Source of the DNA: Lachnospiraceae bacterium
Lineage (GTDB): Bacteria > Bacillota > Clostridia > Lachnospirales > Lachnospiraceae
Assembly (NCBI GenBank): GCA_014804605.1
Contig: JAAUZM010000007.1
Coordinates: 129,659-169,685, forward strand
Reading direction: 5' to 3'
DNA: 40,027 nucleotides
In this document: in pieces, positions 9,733 to 20,439 of the stretch
Position numbering within the stretch: position 1 is the first letter of the stretch
How the letters are laid out: each line of letters begins with the position of its first letter
Made by a program: the position numbers and the translations under genes
The notes under the pieces: generated by a model
What the model saw: the letters and a program-made list of their open reading frames with translations, nothing else
Told to the model about the DNA's origin: nothing
The model's database searches: none

Positions 9733-9863
9733 GTGGCTAATTTTAGTGTCGTCCTGCTAGAAAAGCACGCCTTTCTTCTAATATTATTATATGAAATCAC
9801 AATTTTTATGTCAAGCAGGTTGTATAAGAAGGTACGACCAGCATTTCAAATCAAATTTCTCAA

Positions 9864-10784
9864 TCAGCAAGTTCCCAATCTAAGTTCCCGCCCGATCCAG
9901 ATCCCTTTCGCATCCGTCCCGTGCCCGATCTGCCCCGTTACCGCAATCGGCAGATCATTTCCGGCAAACTTCCGAACAAGCGTCTCTATGTCCGGCACCG
10001 CATTTTTCTCCTGCATTTCGGTAAAAGTTCCAAGCAAAATGCCCGCCACTTTCTGAAAAGCTCCGAGCTGTTCCAACTGGCATAAATACGTCTCCATTTT
10101 CGCGGCTGTCCCGGTATAGCCTTCCAAAAGCAATATTTTATCGGTAAGCTCCGGCATATACTCCGTTCCTGCCAGTTTCAGGAAACATCTGATATTACCG
10201 CCTACTACGATTCCATGCACCGCACCCCATTCTGTGTCTTCACGCCAAGTCGCCGAATCCGAAGAAATAAACCTGTAATCTATTCGGAACAAATCATCGG
10301 TGTGATTTATGACAGTATTCCCGAAATCCTCGATCTGCTGTGCTCCATGATCGTAGAGTACATTGCGTATCTGATACAGCACCGACGCCTTACCCGTCTT
10401 CGTATAGATTGCATTGATCACTGTCGTCAAGTCGCTGTAACCCCAAAAAGTCTTATCGCTGCCTGCTATCACGTCGTAATCCAGATAAGGAAGTATGCCA
10501 TTTGCGATATCACCACCCGAAATATCAAATATTCCCTTTATCTCATCGTCCCGATAGAAATCCATGAGCGACCGTGCACGTTCCTTAGCAGTACCGCTGA
10601 AAACATCTTCTTTAGCATAGATATAATCGCTGAATACAGGCTGAAGCCCAATGGTTCTTAAGATTTCTTCCAAACGCCTGATCTTTTCGGAATATTCTTT
10701 TTTCTGTCCGTTTGAACAACAAACGATGCCTATTTTGGAACCGGTAGTTATCATACTAAACATATCCTCATTTTTATTGATCAT
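9864..10784 (-). CDS. S66 family peptidase (LD-carboxypeptidase / MccF-like)
   Basis: GSKIGIVCCSNG, DISGGDIANGILPYLDYDVI, FWGYSDLTTVINAIYTKTG, VVGGNIRCFLKLAGTEYMP. Start uncertain (10784 or 10856). Confidence 0.88.
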   Translation of the reverse strand: MINKNEDMFSMITTGSKIGIVCCSNGQKKEYSEKIRRLEEILRTIGLQPVFSDYIYAKEDVFSGTAKERARSLMDFYRDDEIKGIFDISGGDIANGILPYLDYDVIAGSDKTFWGYSDLTTVINAIYTKTGKASVLYQIRNVLYDHGAQQIEDFGNTVINHTDDLFRIDYRFISSDSATWREDTEWGAVHGIVVGGNIRCFLKLAGTEYMPELTDKILLLEGYTGTAAKMETYLCQLEQLGAFQKVAGILLGTFTEMQEKNAVPDIETLVRKFAGNDLPIAVTGQIGHGTDAKGIWIGRELRLGTC

Positions 10785-10877
10785 CTGCACACCATACCCC
10801 CGATTGCAATTTAATATTTTATGATGGATAACATTATAATATTTTATTAAGTGCATTTTTGCAATTTCTTAAATTCG

Positions 10878-10930
10878 CTTGACATAACAAAAATATGTAG
10901 TAAGATTGAAATGAACAGTTCATTCTAATT
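10878..10930 (+). promoter_or_regulatory. Promoter and TetR-type operator upstream of the regulator gene
   Basis: TTGACA-16-TAAGAT followed by the palindrome AATGAACAGTTCATT (10910-10924). Confidence 0.7.
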
Positions 10931-10945
10931 TTAGGAGGAATTACC

Positions 10946-11611
10946 TTGAACAATCCACGATTACAAAAAATATATATGGAAGCGGGTCGTCTTTTTGATG
11001 AAAACGGCTATGCAAATACAAAAATGGCGGAAATTGCGAAAGCTTCCGGAATTGCGGTAGGAACAATGTATTCTTCATTTACCGGAAAAGATGCAGTTCT
11101 TTCATTTGTAATTTACGCTACACTTGATAAGGATTATCTTTCAAGTGAGATTACATTACCCATCAAGCCGATAGATACGCCCAACCTTATTGCAGCATTA
11201 AGAAAAGTGCTGAACAAAGCAACTGATTCCATCCTAAATATTACCGATGATGAAGGAAATGTTTGCAAAGATTTTTTTAAGCTGATTGAAGAATTATTTG
11301 ATTTTTTTGCTGACTATCTTCTTGCCCTTGATAATATTGAGAAAAATGCGGGAATACTGGAGGAACTCAGCGAAGAATATTTGCCACAGAAATGGGCTTA
11401 TTTTAAGCAACTAGGTGATTATTTGAAGTTATATATGGAACTTGGACAGATTCAAAAGCTTACCCATATTCCATCCCATGTCTTGTTTTTGACAAACACA
11501 TTGACATGGTGGGCTTTGAATTCAAATCTTTCAATGCCGGATGTACCTGTTCCAAGGGAGGTAGCTAAGGAGATATGTATAGGAATTATTAAACGGGCAT
11601 ACCAGATTTAA
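10946..11611 (+). CDS. TetR/AcrR family transcriptional regulator
   Basis: IYMEAGRLFDENGYANTKMAEIAKASGIAVGTMYSSFTGKDAVL is a TetR HTH. TTG start with AGGAGG RBS. Confidence 0.93.
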   Translation: MNNPRLQKIYMEAGRLFDENGYANTKMAEIAKASGIAVGTMYSSFTGKDAVLSFVIYATLDKDYLSSEITLPIKPIDTPNLIAALRKVLNKATDSILNITDDEGNVCKDFFKLIEELFDFFADYLLALDNIEKNAGILEELSEEYLPQKWAYFKQLGDYLKLYMELGQIQKLTHIPSHVLFLTNTLTWWALNSNLSMPDVPVPREVAKEICIGIIKRAYQI

Positions 11612-11628
11612 AACTATATGATGTTCTC

Positions 11629-11662
11629 TAAAAGCAAAGGTGCACAATGCGCCTTTACTTTT
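11629..11662 (+). terminator. Hairpin terminator after the TetR gene
   Basis: AAAGGtGCAcaaTGCgCCTTT followed by ACTTTTAT. Confidence 0.5.
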
Positions 11663-11670
11663 ATACCATA

Positions 11671-11695
11671 ATTGAAATGAATCGTTCATTCCAAT
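11671..11695 (+). promoter_or_regulatory. Second TetR operator copy upstream of the ABC transporter genes
   Basis: ATTGAAATGAATCGTTCATTCCAATT closely matches ATTGAAATGAACAGTTCATTCTAATT at 10905-10930. Confidence 0.75.
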
Positions 11696-11728
11696 TGCAA
11701 ACAATACAGATACGGAAGGATAATTTTC

Positions 11729-13468
11729 ATGGACTTAATCAGATTCTCAAAAAACGTTTACGGCAGAAAGATATATTTTCAGACTATTCTTATGATGCTT
11801 CTCTCCTTTGCCACCGCGGCTTCCCAGTTTCTGGCAACGCAGCATTTGGGAGATGTTATTGATGCGGTTGAAAGGGGATATGCAGAGACTATGCATCATG
11901 TTCTGGTTATAGCAGTCAGCCTGATGCTTTATATTCTCGGAATAGGTGCATTTACTTTTTTAAGCGGTAAACTTTCATCAGATTTTTCCCGTTGCCTACA
12001 AATAAAAGTCGGAAAGAAAATATGCTCAACACAGTATCAGGAAATTGAACAGATGAATGACGGAGATCTGCTTACTATGATTACCAAAGATATAGACAGC
12101 ATAAGAAGCTGGTTTGGTCTGGTAATGAAATTCGGATTTCTGCCTGCATGTCTTGGTCTCGCTCCTGTTGCGATGTTTCGATGGTGTAACTGGAAATTTG
12201 CCCTGCTTGCTCTGTGTCTGATACCGTTAAATGCAGTTCCCAGCATATTCTTTGCAAAAAAACTGTCTCCGTTTCATGATAACGAAAAGAAAGCATATAC
12301 CAGAGTGCTTTCTCATTTTACAGAATCCCTTCAATTTGTAATGCTGATAAAAGCATTTCAACTTGAACAATTATTCCGGAGCACGCACAGAGAGAATTTG
12401 GACAAATATAGAAAGGCACGGAAGAGACGCATGTTGTTCGAGAGACTCGCGGAAGAATACAACCGATGTTACGGACATATCACAAGAATTCTGATCTTAT
12501 TTTCGAGTGCATATTTTATCTATAGCGGAGAAATGACGTTCGGCAGATTGACAAGCGTTATTCTTCTTTCAAATTTTATTGGAGAAGGGTTAATCATGCT
12601 AAGTAATATACCCCTCCTTCTGCCGGCTGCAAAAGTAGGCGTAATTCGTATTCAAAAGCTTTTGAAATTGCAGGAAGAGGCTGTGCCGAATAACAGGATA
12701 GAGACGGTGAGACAGCCAAATGAAGCAACAATTTATGAAGTACACGGGCTTTCTTTTTCCTATGGAAACACTACTGTATTACATGATATAAATTTCTGTG
12801 TCAATCAAGGAGAGAAAATTGCTGTTGTGGGTTTAAGCGGCTGCGGTAAAACAACATTATTCAAGTTACTTAGCGGATTATATACACCGGAGAAAAATCA
12901 AATTTATTTCAAAGGAATGGATATTTCTGAACTTTCACCGGAATATTTAAGGAAGAATATTACCGTAACAACGCAGGAGCCATTTCTTTTTCAGGCAACA
13001 CTTAAAGATAACATTCAAGTGGCAAAATCAGACGGAGTTGAAACGGAAATAATAGCTGCCTGTAAAAATGCTCAATTAAATTTTTTTATTCTGACTTTAC
13101 CTGATGGATATAATTCGGAAATAAATACTACAGTTCACACTATTTCAAATGGTCAAATGCAGCGTATCAATCTAGCCCGGGCTTTTTTGAGAAATGCGAA
13201 TGTATTTTTGCTTGATGAACCTACATCTGCATTAGATTCGGGTACGGCACAGGCAATTTGGGATTATCTGTTCATAGACTGTGCAGATAAAACAATGTTG
13301 GTTATTTTGCATGATTTGGAGGAAGTCTCTCGCTTCCATAAAGTTCTTGTTTTGGATCATGGGAAAACAGCCGGATATGGAACACACGAGGAACTGATAC
13401 AAAGCTGCGGACTGTATAGAATCCTCTATCAAGAAAAAATGGCAGACAGAAGAAAGATGGGATCGTGA
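11729..13468 (+). CDS. ABC transporter, fused permease and ATPase, half-transporter 1
   Basis: N-terminal TM domain; Walker A GLSGCGKTT; Walker B VFLLDEPTSALD; degenerate signature segment TISNGQMQRINLARA. Confidence 0.93.
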   Translation: MDLIRFSKNVYGRKIYFQTILMMLLSFATAASQFLATQHLGDVIDAVERGYAETMHHVLVIAVSLMLYILGIGAFTFLSGKLSSDFSRCLQIKVGKKICSTQYQEIEQMNDGDLLTMITKDIDSIRSWFGLVMKFGFLPACLGLAPVAMFRWCNWKFALLALCLIPLNAVPSIFFAKKLSPFHDNEKKAYTRVLSHFTESLQFVMLIKAFQLEQLFRSTHRENLDKYRKARKRRMLFERLAEEYNRCYGHITRILILFSSAYFIYSGEMTFGRLTSVILLSNFIGEGLIMLSNIPLLLPAAKVGVIRIQKLLKLQEEAVPNNRIETVRQPNEATIYEVHGLSFSYGNTTVLHDINFCVNQGEKIAVVGLSGCGKTTLFKLLSGLYTPEKNQIYFKGMDISELSPEYLRKNITVTTQEPFLFQATLKDNIQVAKSDGVETEIIAACKNAQLNFFILTLPDGYNSEINTTVHTISNGQMQRINLARAFLRNANVFLLDEPTSALDSGTAQAIWDYLFIDCADKTMLVILHDLEEVSRFHKVLVLDHGKTAGYGTHEELIQSCGLYRILYQEKMADRRKMGS

Positions 13469-13469
13469 A

Positions 13470-15113
13470 ATGAAAGCATTATTTTTTATGATGAAATATA
13501 TTCATAGACATTGGAAATTATGGGTATGCGGAATTTTTGCCCCCGCATTTTTCAGTATGGCTACAAACATATATTTTGCCAGCAGGCTACAAACTTACGT
13601 TATGATGATAACAGAACAGCGCGCATCATTACAGGAAATTTCTAAAATGCTTATGTTTACTTTAGTTGTTTTGATGCTGCTTTCATGTGTAGATAATATC
13701 GGGGTATATGTACTTTCACTCTTTCATACTTCTACAGAAAATGAATTGAGATATGATTTTTACACCAGTTTAACATGTACACCGCTAAAAAATCTGCAAA
13801 AACTTAGTCATGGAGAATTAATTACACGATATAACACAGATATTGAACAGAGCGCTCAAATTGTTTCTTATGATATTTGGGGAGTAATCTATCCACTGAT
13901 TGCAGGAACAGGCTATATGACCGCAGTTTTGCTGGCTGACCTTCGGATTGGATTCATTATGTTATTGTTAGGCACAATTGTAATTGTACTGAATTTTATA
14001 TTTGTACATAGAATAAAACGTGCACAAGCGGAAATATTACAGGCAAAAGAAACATACACATCCAATTGCAGTGATGCCATACGAGGGAAAATGAGCCTCC
14101 GGCAATATTCTGCCCAATGGATAATGAGTAAAAAAATTGGTGAAGCAGCCAATCAACTTTATAAAAAGGAATATGGAGCGGTAAAATTAGAAGCATTGAA
14201 ATTGTTGACATCTGATGCACTAGCTAATGGCTGCATTTATCTGCTCACGCCGTTAGCCTGTATAATGGCGGCTTGCGGATACATTGGCGTACCTGTTGTT
14301 CTATTTATTCATCAAATATGCCGTTGTTTTATTCAGTACACACAGAATTTTGCTACATCATTTATTCATTATAGCGAGCATTCGCTATCCTTCGAACGGG
14401 TGAGTTCAATTTTATCCTTTAAAAATGAACTTACAGAAAGAAGTGTTAACAGGTGCGGAAACATTCCTAAGAATTTTGCTGTTAAATTTGAAAATGTCTG
14501 TGCAGGATACGAAAACCATCAGGTTCTAAAAGACGTTTCATTCACCGCTTTCTCTGGAGAGTGTATATGTATTATTGGCGAAAGCGGCAGTGGGAAATCC
14601 ACGCTGGTTAAGTCTCTGATGCAAATGACAGACTATCAAGGAAAAATATATATTGGTGGAGAGGACTGTAAGAATATTCCCCTGCATATGCTGCGGGAAT
14701 ACATTGCGTTTTCGCCGGAGCATAATGATATATTTCCCACCACAGTATACGATAATATACGGTATGGAAACTTGAATGCAACAAAGTCTGAAATAAGCTA
14801 CGCTGCAGAAATGGCAGGAATAACAACACATAGTGAAGAATTTTTCAGGCGGAATCTTGGTGAAAATGGAGAACAGTTATCGGGTGGGCAAAAGCAAAAA
14901 GTTTCCATTGCCCGCGCACTGCTCAAAAAAGCTCCAATATATATCTTCGATGAGCCGACAGCAGCCTTAGATGCTGAATCGGAATCAAAAATATTGAATA
15001 CAATTTTGACGTTGAAACAGGAGGGAAAATGCATTCTGCTGATTACCCATAAAGCCTCTACATTACGCATTGCAGATAGAGTTCTGCGTATTGAAGACGG
15101 AAAAGTATTATGA
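13470..15113 (+). CDS. ABC transporter, fused permease and ATPase, half-transporter 2
   Basis: Walker A GESGSGKST; signature QLSGGQKQKVSIARALL; Walker B IYIFDEPTAALD; starts 1 nt after the previous stop. Confidence 0.93.
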   Translation: MKALFFMMKYIHRHWKLWVCGIFAPAFFSMATNIYFASRLQTYVMMITEQRASLQEISKMLMFTLVVLMLLSCVDNIGVYVLSLFHTSTENELRYDFYTSLTCTPLKNLQKLSHGELITRYNTDIEQSAQIVSYDIWGVIYPLIAGTGYMTAVLLADLRIGFIMLLLGTIVIVLNFIFVHRIKRAQAEILQAKETYTSNCSDAIRGKMSLRQYSAQWIMSKKIGEAANQLYKKEYGAVKLEALKLLTSDALANGCIYLLTPLACIMAACGYIGVPVVLFIHQICRCFIQYTQNFATSFIHYSEHSLSFERVSSILSFKNELTERSVNRCGNIPKNFAVKFENVCAGYENHQVLKDVSFTAFSGECICIIGESGSGKSTLVKSLMQMTDYQGKIYIGGEDCKNIPLHMLREYIAFSPEHNDIFPTTVYDNIRYGNLNATKSEISYAAEMAGITTHSEEFFRRNLGENGEQLSGGQKQKVSIARALLKKAPIYIFDEPTAALDAESESKILNTILTLKQEGKCILLITHKASTLRIADRVLRIEDGKVL

Positions 15114-15162
15114 AAATTAAACAAGGCCTCTCATTGCTAAGAGACCTTGTAATATACTCATA

Positions 15163-15729
15163 CTATTTTTTGAGCTGCATACCGTCTTTGAATGCTTCGC
15201 CTACTCTTTCTGTCACCTTATAGTAGCCATGCGTGTACGGGTCAAATGCGATAGCGTTTACTAATGACATATCAATTTTGTCACCAGCCATAACGCTTTC
15301 ATCTGCTGTAACATTTACTACTTTACCGATCACACCGCAACCGTATTTTCCGTCCTGATATTCGATAAACTCACACTCTAAGCAAATCGGGAATTCGTTG
15401 ATCACCGGTGCGTTCACCATTTCGGCTTTACTCGCGGTAAGTCCACTGTTTTCGAACTTATCTGTAACATTGTTGCCCGATACAACACCAAAGTAATCTG
15501 CTTCCACTACATGAGCCGCATCCGCAATGCTTACCGTAAATGCTCCATTTGCTTTGATATTTTTTACTGTCTTATGTGTCTCTGTCAAATTGAGAGCAAC
15601 ATTACCTCTCTCCTGCATTGTGCCCCATGCCGCATTCATAACATTAACACTGCCATCTTCATTGTAAGTCGCCACCATCAAAACCGGCATCGGGAAAATC
15701 CCCTCTGTTATGTTGAGTTTCTTTCTCAT
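15163..15729 (-). CDS. Flavin reductase family protein
   Basis: PMPVLMVATYNEDGSVNVMNAAWGT, HKTVKNIKANGAFTVSIADAAHVVEADYFGVVSG. Confidence 0.9.
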   Translation of the reverse strand: MRKKLNITEGIFPMPVLMVATYNEDGSVNVMNAAWGTMQERGNVALNLTETHKTVKNIKANGAFTVSIADAAHVVEADYFGVVSGNNVTDKFENSGLTASKAEMVNAPVINEFPICLECEFIEYQDGKYGCGVIGKVVNVTADESVMAGDKIDMSLVNAIAFDPYTHGYYKVTERVGEAFKDGMQLKK

Positions 15730-15855
15730 AATGATTACCTCGCTTCTTGAATAGGATTGACAGAACTTTTTTCTGTATATATAATTGTAACAGGTAACAG
15801 AAAAACTGCAAGTACTATCTTGTTTAACATATACTATACTATAGGAAAGTGTAAA

Positions 15856-16206
15856 ATGATAAAGAACTATATCGAAAAAGCCAATTTTGAAGATACCGGA
15901 TTCAGTTATACATTGTCACTTATATCGGGCAAATACAAGATGATTATACTTTATTGCCTGATGGAGTTCGAAGTCGTACGCTTCAACGAACTAAAGCGAT
16001 ACTTGAAAAACGTGTCGGATAAAACACTCAGCAGCAACTTGAAAGAATTGGAAGCAGACCGGCTTATTATCAGAAAAGAATATCCTCAGATACCGCCGAA
16101 GGTTGAATATAGATTAAGCGGCAAAGGGAAATCTCTGATGGAAGTTTTGGATCAGCTGTGCGTTTGGGGCGAAAACAATAGAGACAACCATTCCGACAAT
16201 AATTAA
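15856..16206 (+). CDS. HxlR-family winged-helix transcriptional regulator
   Basis: LISGKYKMIILYCLMEFEVVRFNELKRYLKNVSDKTLSSNLKELEADRLIIRKEYPQIPPKVEYRLSGKG; internal ATG at 15856 preferred. Confidence 0.9.
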   Translation: MIKNYIEKANFEDTGFSYTLSLISGKYKMIILYCLMEFEVVRFNELKRYLKNVSDKTLSSNLKELEADRLIIRKEYPQIPPKVEYRLSGKGKSLMEVLDQLCVWGENNRDNHSDNN

Positions 16207-16214
16207 TTCAGAAT

Positions 16215-17123
16215 CTATGCCAAACATATTGTCCTTGCATACTTATTTTCCGAATCTTCAACAATTCTGATTTTTCCGGTTTGAATAAAATGATCTATTC
16301 TTTTTGCATACCACCAGTCACCTACGCCAAGCTGATTATGCCCAAGGATATCACCGATCAACCTTGCTTCCTTAATCGGTTTTCGGGTAATTCTTTTCCA
16401 AATCAGGAAATCATAAAAATCTTCCGGCACTCCAATCAGTTTCCCATTGACGACAGCCCGCAAAGGACTGTTATCTTCTTGTAGAGCGCTCCATAACATA
16501 GCATATATCCGAATTTCTTCCCTAGACAATTTCTTTTCGCAGGTTAAAAATCCGGCAAATTCTTCTGCAGCAACTTCACCCCATTTTTTATAAGAAATGA
16601 TAGAATTATCAGCGCGGACTTTATATTCAGGCAGCTTTACGGCACTTATCTCATTCCGGCATTTTTGCAAATTAGCACACAGATGATAAAACCCACACCT
16701 CGAATACGGTGCATCGCTGTACCATACCCTAATTGTTTCCCCATCCGCCATATAAGCCCTCAGGCGCTCCATTTCAGAACAATAACGATCACATAATGTC
16801 ATTATCTCTGCGTTCATTTCCTCGTCTCTTCCCCATTGCTCCTGTACATACATGGAATAAATCAGATGTTTACGGTACTCACTGTCTACATCTTCCCTAA
16901 TATCGCCAATATCCAATAAAAAACCAAGACAAATAACCTCTTCTGCCGTTCCCTCAATCCAGCCACAGTTTTCCCTTTCCGGCGGCTTCTTTTTTCCGCC
17001 TATCCATACAGATGTCGGACCATCAATTTTACTTGTGATGATGGTATTTTTCGCAACCTTCATTGAGCCTGCTTCACTATCTCCAAATAATACCTCTATC
17101 ATATCGCTGCTCCTTAAATTCAA
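16215..17123 (-). CDS. DUF1835/DUF3658-like protein
   Basis: MIEVLFGDSEAGSMKVAK start and C-terminal LIGVPEDFYDFLIWKRI, architecture of DUF1835 + DUF3658 proteins. Confidence 0.8.
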   Translation of the reverse strand: MNLRSSDMIEVLFGDSEAGSMKVAKNTIITSKIDGPTSVWIGGKKKPPERENCGWIEGTAEEVICLGFLLDIGDIREDVDSEYRKHLIYSMYVQEQWGRDEEMNAEIMTLCDRYCSEMERLRAYMADGETIRVWYSDAPYSRCGFYHLCANLQKCRNEISAVKLPEYKVRADNSIISYKKWGEVAAEEFAGFLTCEKKLSREEIRIYAMLWSALQEDNSPLRAVVNGKLIGVPEDFYDFLIWKRITRKPIKEARLIGDILGHNQLGVGDWWYAKRIDHFIQTGKIRIVEDSENKYARTICLA

Positions 17124-17144
17124 TGCAATTAATATTTTTAATTT

Positions 17145-18482
17145 TCAATCCTTTATCCTTTTCACACAAGTAACTCCCAGAAATAGATCCGCCCCAATCC
17201 AAGCAAGTACCTCTCCCCAGAAAACACCTTCATGCCCAATCAGCTGCGTCAAAAACAGGGCGCACATCACCCGCATAAATACCTGCATAAAACTGGACAA
17301 CATAGGCATTACCGAATCGCCCATTCCCTGAATACAAGCCCTAAGTACATAAAGACAATACAGCAACGGAAATCCCAGCGCCAGTACGCACAGAAAACGA
17401 TACCCGATCCGAATCATCTCACCGGCTCCGCTTTCTGTCTCCTTGATAAAAAGCCCCAAAATCCCCTGACCGGCAAAAACCATAACAGCGGACATCATAA
17501 GCGCCGTAACAATTCCGATCGCCAATGCAGCAAATAATCCGTCCCGTATTCTCTTGCCATTGCCAATCCCTTTATTCTGCGCCGTATATGTGAGAATGCC
17601 GTGTCCGTAAGAAGTCGCCGCAATCTCTAATAACACATATACCTTGTTTGCCGCCGCATATCCCGTCAGAAATAGGATGCCGAAACCATTGACCGTAGCT
17701 TGCACTACCAGACCTCCGATAGCGGTAATGATGTTCTGCAAGCCCATAGGTATGCCCATTCGAACTTGCTCCCGCAGAATACTTCTGTCCAGCACTCTGT
17801 TTTCCCTGCCGATCCGGCACACCTCAATCTTCCTTATGACAATCACACAGTAAACCGCAGCCAGAACCTGCGCCAGCACAGTACCGTATGCCGCTCCCGC
17901 AATTCCCATATCCAGTCCCGCCACAAAAAGCAGATCCAATACAATATTTCCGAGAGATGCTATGATCATCGCATGAAGCGGTTTCTTACTGTTTCCCAGC
18001 GCACGCAGTATGGCCGCAGCGATATTGTACAGGAACGTGATTGGAACTCCCGCATACAGAATCCGCAAATATGTCTGTGTCAGGCCAAAAACTTCCGGTG
18101 GTGTCCGCAGCAGCCCAAGTTCCGGCACGATAGCGAGCTGTCCTGCTATGGCAAAACCAACCGCTCCCACCACTGCAATGAGGCACCCGCTATAGATAGC
18201 ACGTTTCAACGCGTCTATCTGCTTTTCTCCGAAAAATCCGGCAATCACCACCGAACACCCTTGAGTGATCCCCGAAATGACGCCGAACATGATAAATGTC
18301 AGCCATTCCGTCGCTCCAAGTGCCGCCAGCGCATTGGAGCTCACACACTGTCCCACGATAAGCGCATCCACGAAAGTATATAATTGTTGAAACAGATTTC
18401 CCAGCATAAGCGGCATGGAGAATGCCAGCAATAAGCGGGTAGGATTACCTGTTGTCATGTCTTTAGTGTCAGTCGCTGCCAT
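17145..18482 (-). CDS. MATE family efflux transporter
   Basis: TTGNPTRLLLAFSMPLMLGNLFQQLYTFVDALIVGQCVSSNALAALGATEWL is a canonical MATE N-terminus. Confidence 0.95.
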   Translation of the reverse strand: MAATDTKDMTTGNPTRLLLAFSMPLMLGNLFQQLYTFVDALIVGQCVSSNALAALGATEWLTFIMFGVISGITQGCSVVIAGFFGEKQIDALKRAIYSGCLIAVVGAVGFAIAGQLAIVPELGLLRTPPEVFGLTQTYLRILYAGVPITFLYNIAAAILRALGNSKKPLHAMIIASLGNIVLDLLFVAGLDMGIAGAAYGTVLAQVLAAVYCVIVIRKIEVCRIGRENRVLDRSILREQVRMGIPMGLQNIITAIGGLVVQATVNGFGILFLTGYAAANKVYVLLEIAATSYGHGILTYTAQNKGIGNGKRIRDGLFAALAIGIVTALMMSAVMVFAGQGILGLFIKETESGAGEMIRIGYRFLCVLALGFPLLYCLYVLRACIQGMGDSVMPMLSSFMQVFMRVMCALFLTQLIGHEGVFWGEVLAWIGADLFLGVTCVKRIKD

Positions 18483-18771
18483 TTTGTTTTTCTTCCCCCA
18501 AAAAGTAATATGCAAAGCACTATTTCCAGAATTATCAGAACGGTATAGGGCAATGGATTCCCCATATTGTCAACCGGATTCAACGCAAAAATATGAATGA
18601 AAAAATTCCATACCGCTCCCTTCAAATATTTCCCTGCATAATCCGAACCTTATCGGAAATCCTTAACATATAAGGCTATTATAACATGAAAGCTTCATTT
18701 CTGCATTTGTGCAGATTCCGAAGAACTCTTTCTGTCGCAGCCTGTTTTATTCTAAAAAAGGAGAATGACAA

Positions 18772-19095
18772 ATGAACAACGATAAATCTATTGGATCGGA
18801 ATTGGCCATGAACGCATTTGATGATATTCCCAAAGCGAAAAGCAATGCCAAGGATATAGTCGGCCTCGTAAAAAGCAGCGGTCATATTACCGGATATCAA
18901 CTTTCTGACGGCAACATCGTTTCCAAAGAACATGGCGTAGAAATGGCAAAGCATGGAGAAATCAAGGGTGTCGGCATCGCCCATAATAAGGATACCGAAT
19001 ATTTAAAGTCTCTGCCTGACGGAGAAGAAGGAAACAACTTAGGTAACCTGCCCTCCATAAGCCAGGGACGCGTTGACGCTGATTCCTTTTCCTAA
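18772..19095 (+). CDS. DUF3892 domain-containing protein
   Basis: ITGYQLSDGNIVSKEHGVEMAKHGEIKGVGIAHNKDTEYLKSLPDGEEGNNLGNLPSI; AAAAAGGAGAATG RBS region. Confidence 0.85.
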   Translation: MNNDKSIGSELAMNAFDDIPKAKSNAKDIVGLVKSSGHITGYQLSDGNIVSKEHGVEMAKHGEIKGVGIAHNKDTEYLKSLPDGEEGNNLGNLPSISQGRVDADSFS

Positions 19096-19203
19096 AGTAT
19101 CCCCTTTTTCTGATCTTTTCTATATGGTACAATAAGACATGGCTCCATAGGGAGTCTGATGAAAAGACATACTATAATTTTATAATAATCAGGTAAAGAA
19201 AAG

Positions 19204-20439
19204 ATGACACAAATAAGAGAAATCAGAACAACATGGGAAAAGCAGCCGGATGGTTTTCCGGATTTTCTGAAGGAAAACTCCGACATTTTTCCCATAATTG
19301 AATCCGAACGTAAGAAAGAAAACGAAGCACTTGTACAGGAATTCTCCCAGAGAATCCAGAAGAAATTACGTCAGAAACCGAAAGATCAAAAGCGTCAAAA
19401 GCAGTGGGAACAGAAACTTGAGCAGGAACTAGAACAAGATTTCACGGAGTTCTTAGGAAGAGAAAAAATACTATTTCTTTCCGAATGGATGAGTCCCGAA
19501 CTCCTTAATGCATTTATACAAGAGACAAAGCATTTCACAGTCAGGGTCAGGGAGTTTGATGAAACGCTGACTCCGGCGCAGATCTGGCAGACTTTGCGGA
19601 ATTATTTTATCTATGCCATGATCGTAGACATGCAGGGAGAGAAACAGAATGCGGGAGACCCGATTCTGGCGTATAGCCTGCTCTATCCTTATACCGACAA
19701 TTATATTGACGATGATCAGATTTCAAAACAGGATAAAGAGCGATATAACCAGATGATAGCCTTGAAGTTAAAAGGAGAATCCGCAACACCTCAAAACCCA
19801 TTGGAAGAAAAAACCTGTCGTCTCTTGGATATGATTCTGGATACATATAAAGAACCTGCCAAAAAGAAAATCGCGGGAACACTGTTACAACTGCTGGAAG
19901 CTCAAAATAACAGTATCGGGCAACAGAAAACCGACATAACAGAAGAACAGATTCTGGAGATTTCAATGTGGAAAGGAAGTACTTCCGTATTAGCGGACTA
20001 TCTTTTTGCAACAACAGACTGGACAGAATATGAGGAAAGCTTCTATTTGAAATTCGGGTTTATCCTGCAGTTGGTGGACGATCTGCAGGATATCGAAGAG
20101 GACAGGAAATCAGGAAGCCATACGCTGATGACGGAAGCCGAAAAACAGCAGAAGTTAGAACAATACACCAATCATCTGCTTTGGTTCACATGGAACGTGA
20201 TTCGGGAATTTGAACCGGTCAATCCGGAGTTAAAAGGATTTGTCCTGAAATACTGTGTGGAAATCTCTCTCCTGACGGCAGCCATGAATCCGCAATTCTT
20301 TCCCAGAAAATACATAGAAGCTTTAGAGCCGTATCTGCCGTTTTCGGTTGGTTTTCTAAAGAAGAGGAAGAAGCAACAGGAAAAACTAATTACTACATAT
20401 CAGAGCAACAACCTGAATCCGGAAGGCGTGACAATATGA
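19204..20439 (+). CDS. Class 1 isoprenoid-biosynthesis-like enzyme (polyprenyl-synthase fold)
   Basis: Acidic motifs YTDNYIDDDQ and LQLVDDLQDIEEDRKSGSHTL resemble the two Asp-rich motifs of trans-prenyltransferase-fold proteins. Confidence 0.7.
   Translation: MTQIREIRTTWEKQPDGFPDFLKENSDIFPIIESERKKENEALVQEFSQRIQKKLRQKPKDQKRQKQWEQKLEQELEQDFTEFLGREKILFLSEWMSPELLNAFIQETKHFTVRVREFDETLTPAQIWQTLRNYFIYAMIVDMQGEKQNAGDPILAYSLLYPYTDNYIDDDQISKQDKERYNQMIALKLKGESATPQNPLEEKTCRLLDMILDTYKEPAKKKIAGTLLQLLEAQNNSIGQQKTDITEEQILEISMWKGSTSVLADYLFATTDWTEYEESFYLKFGFILQLVDDLQDIEEDRKSGSHTLMTEAEKQQKLEQYTNHLLWFTWNVIREFEPVNPELKGFVLKYCVEISLLTAAMNPQFFPRKYIEALEPYLPFSVGFLKKRKKQQEKLITTYQSNNLNPEGVTI

Noticed and set aside
17700-18383. 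227-aa plus-strand ORF
   Set aside because: Antisense to the MATE transporter; low-quality composition and no motif.
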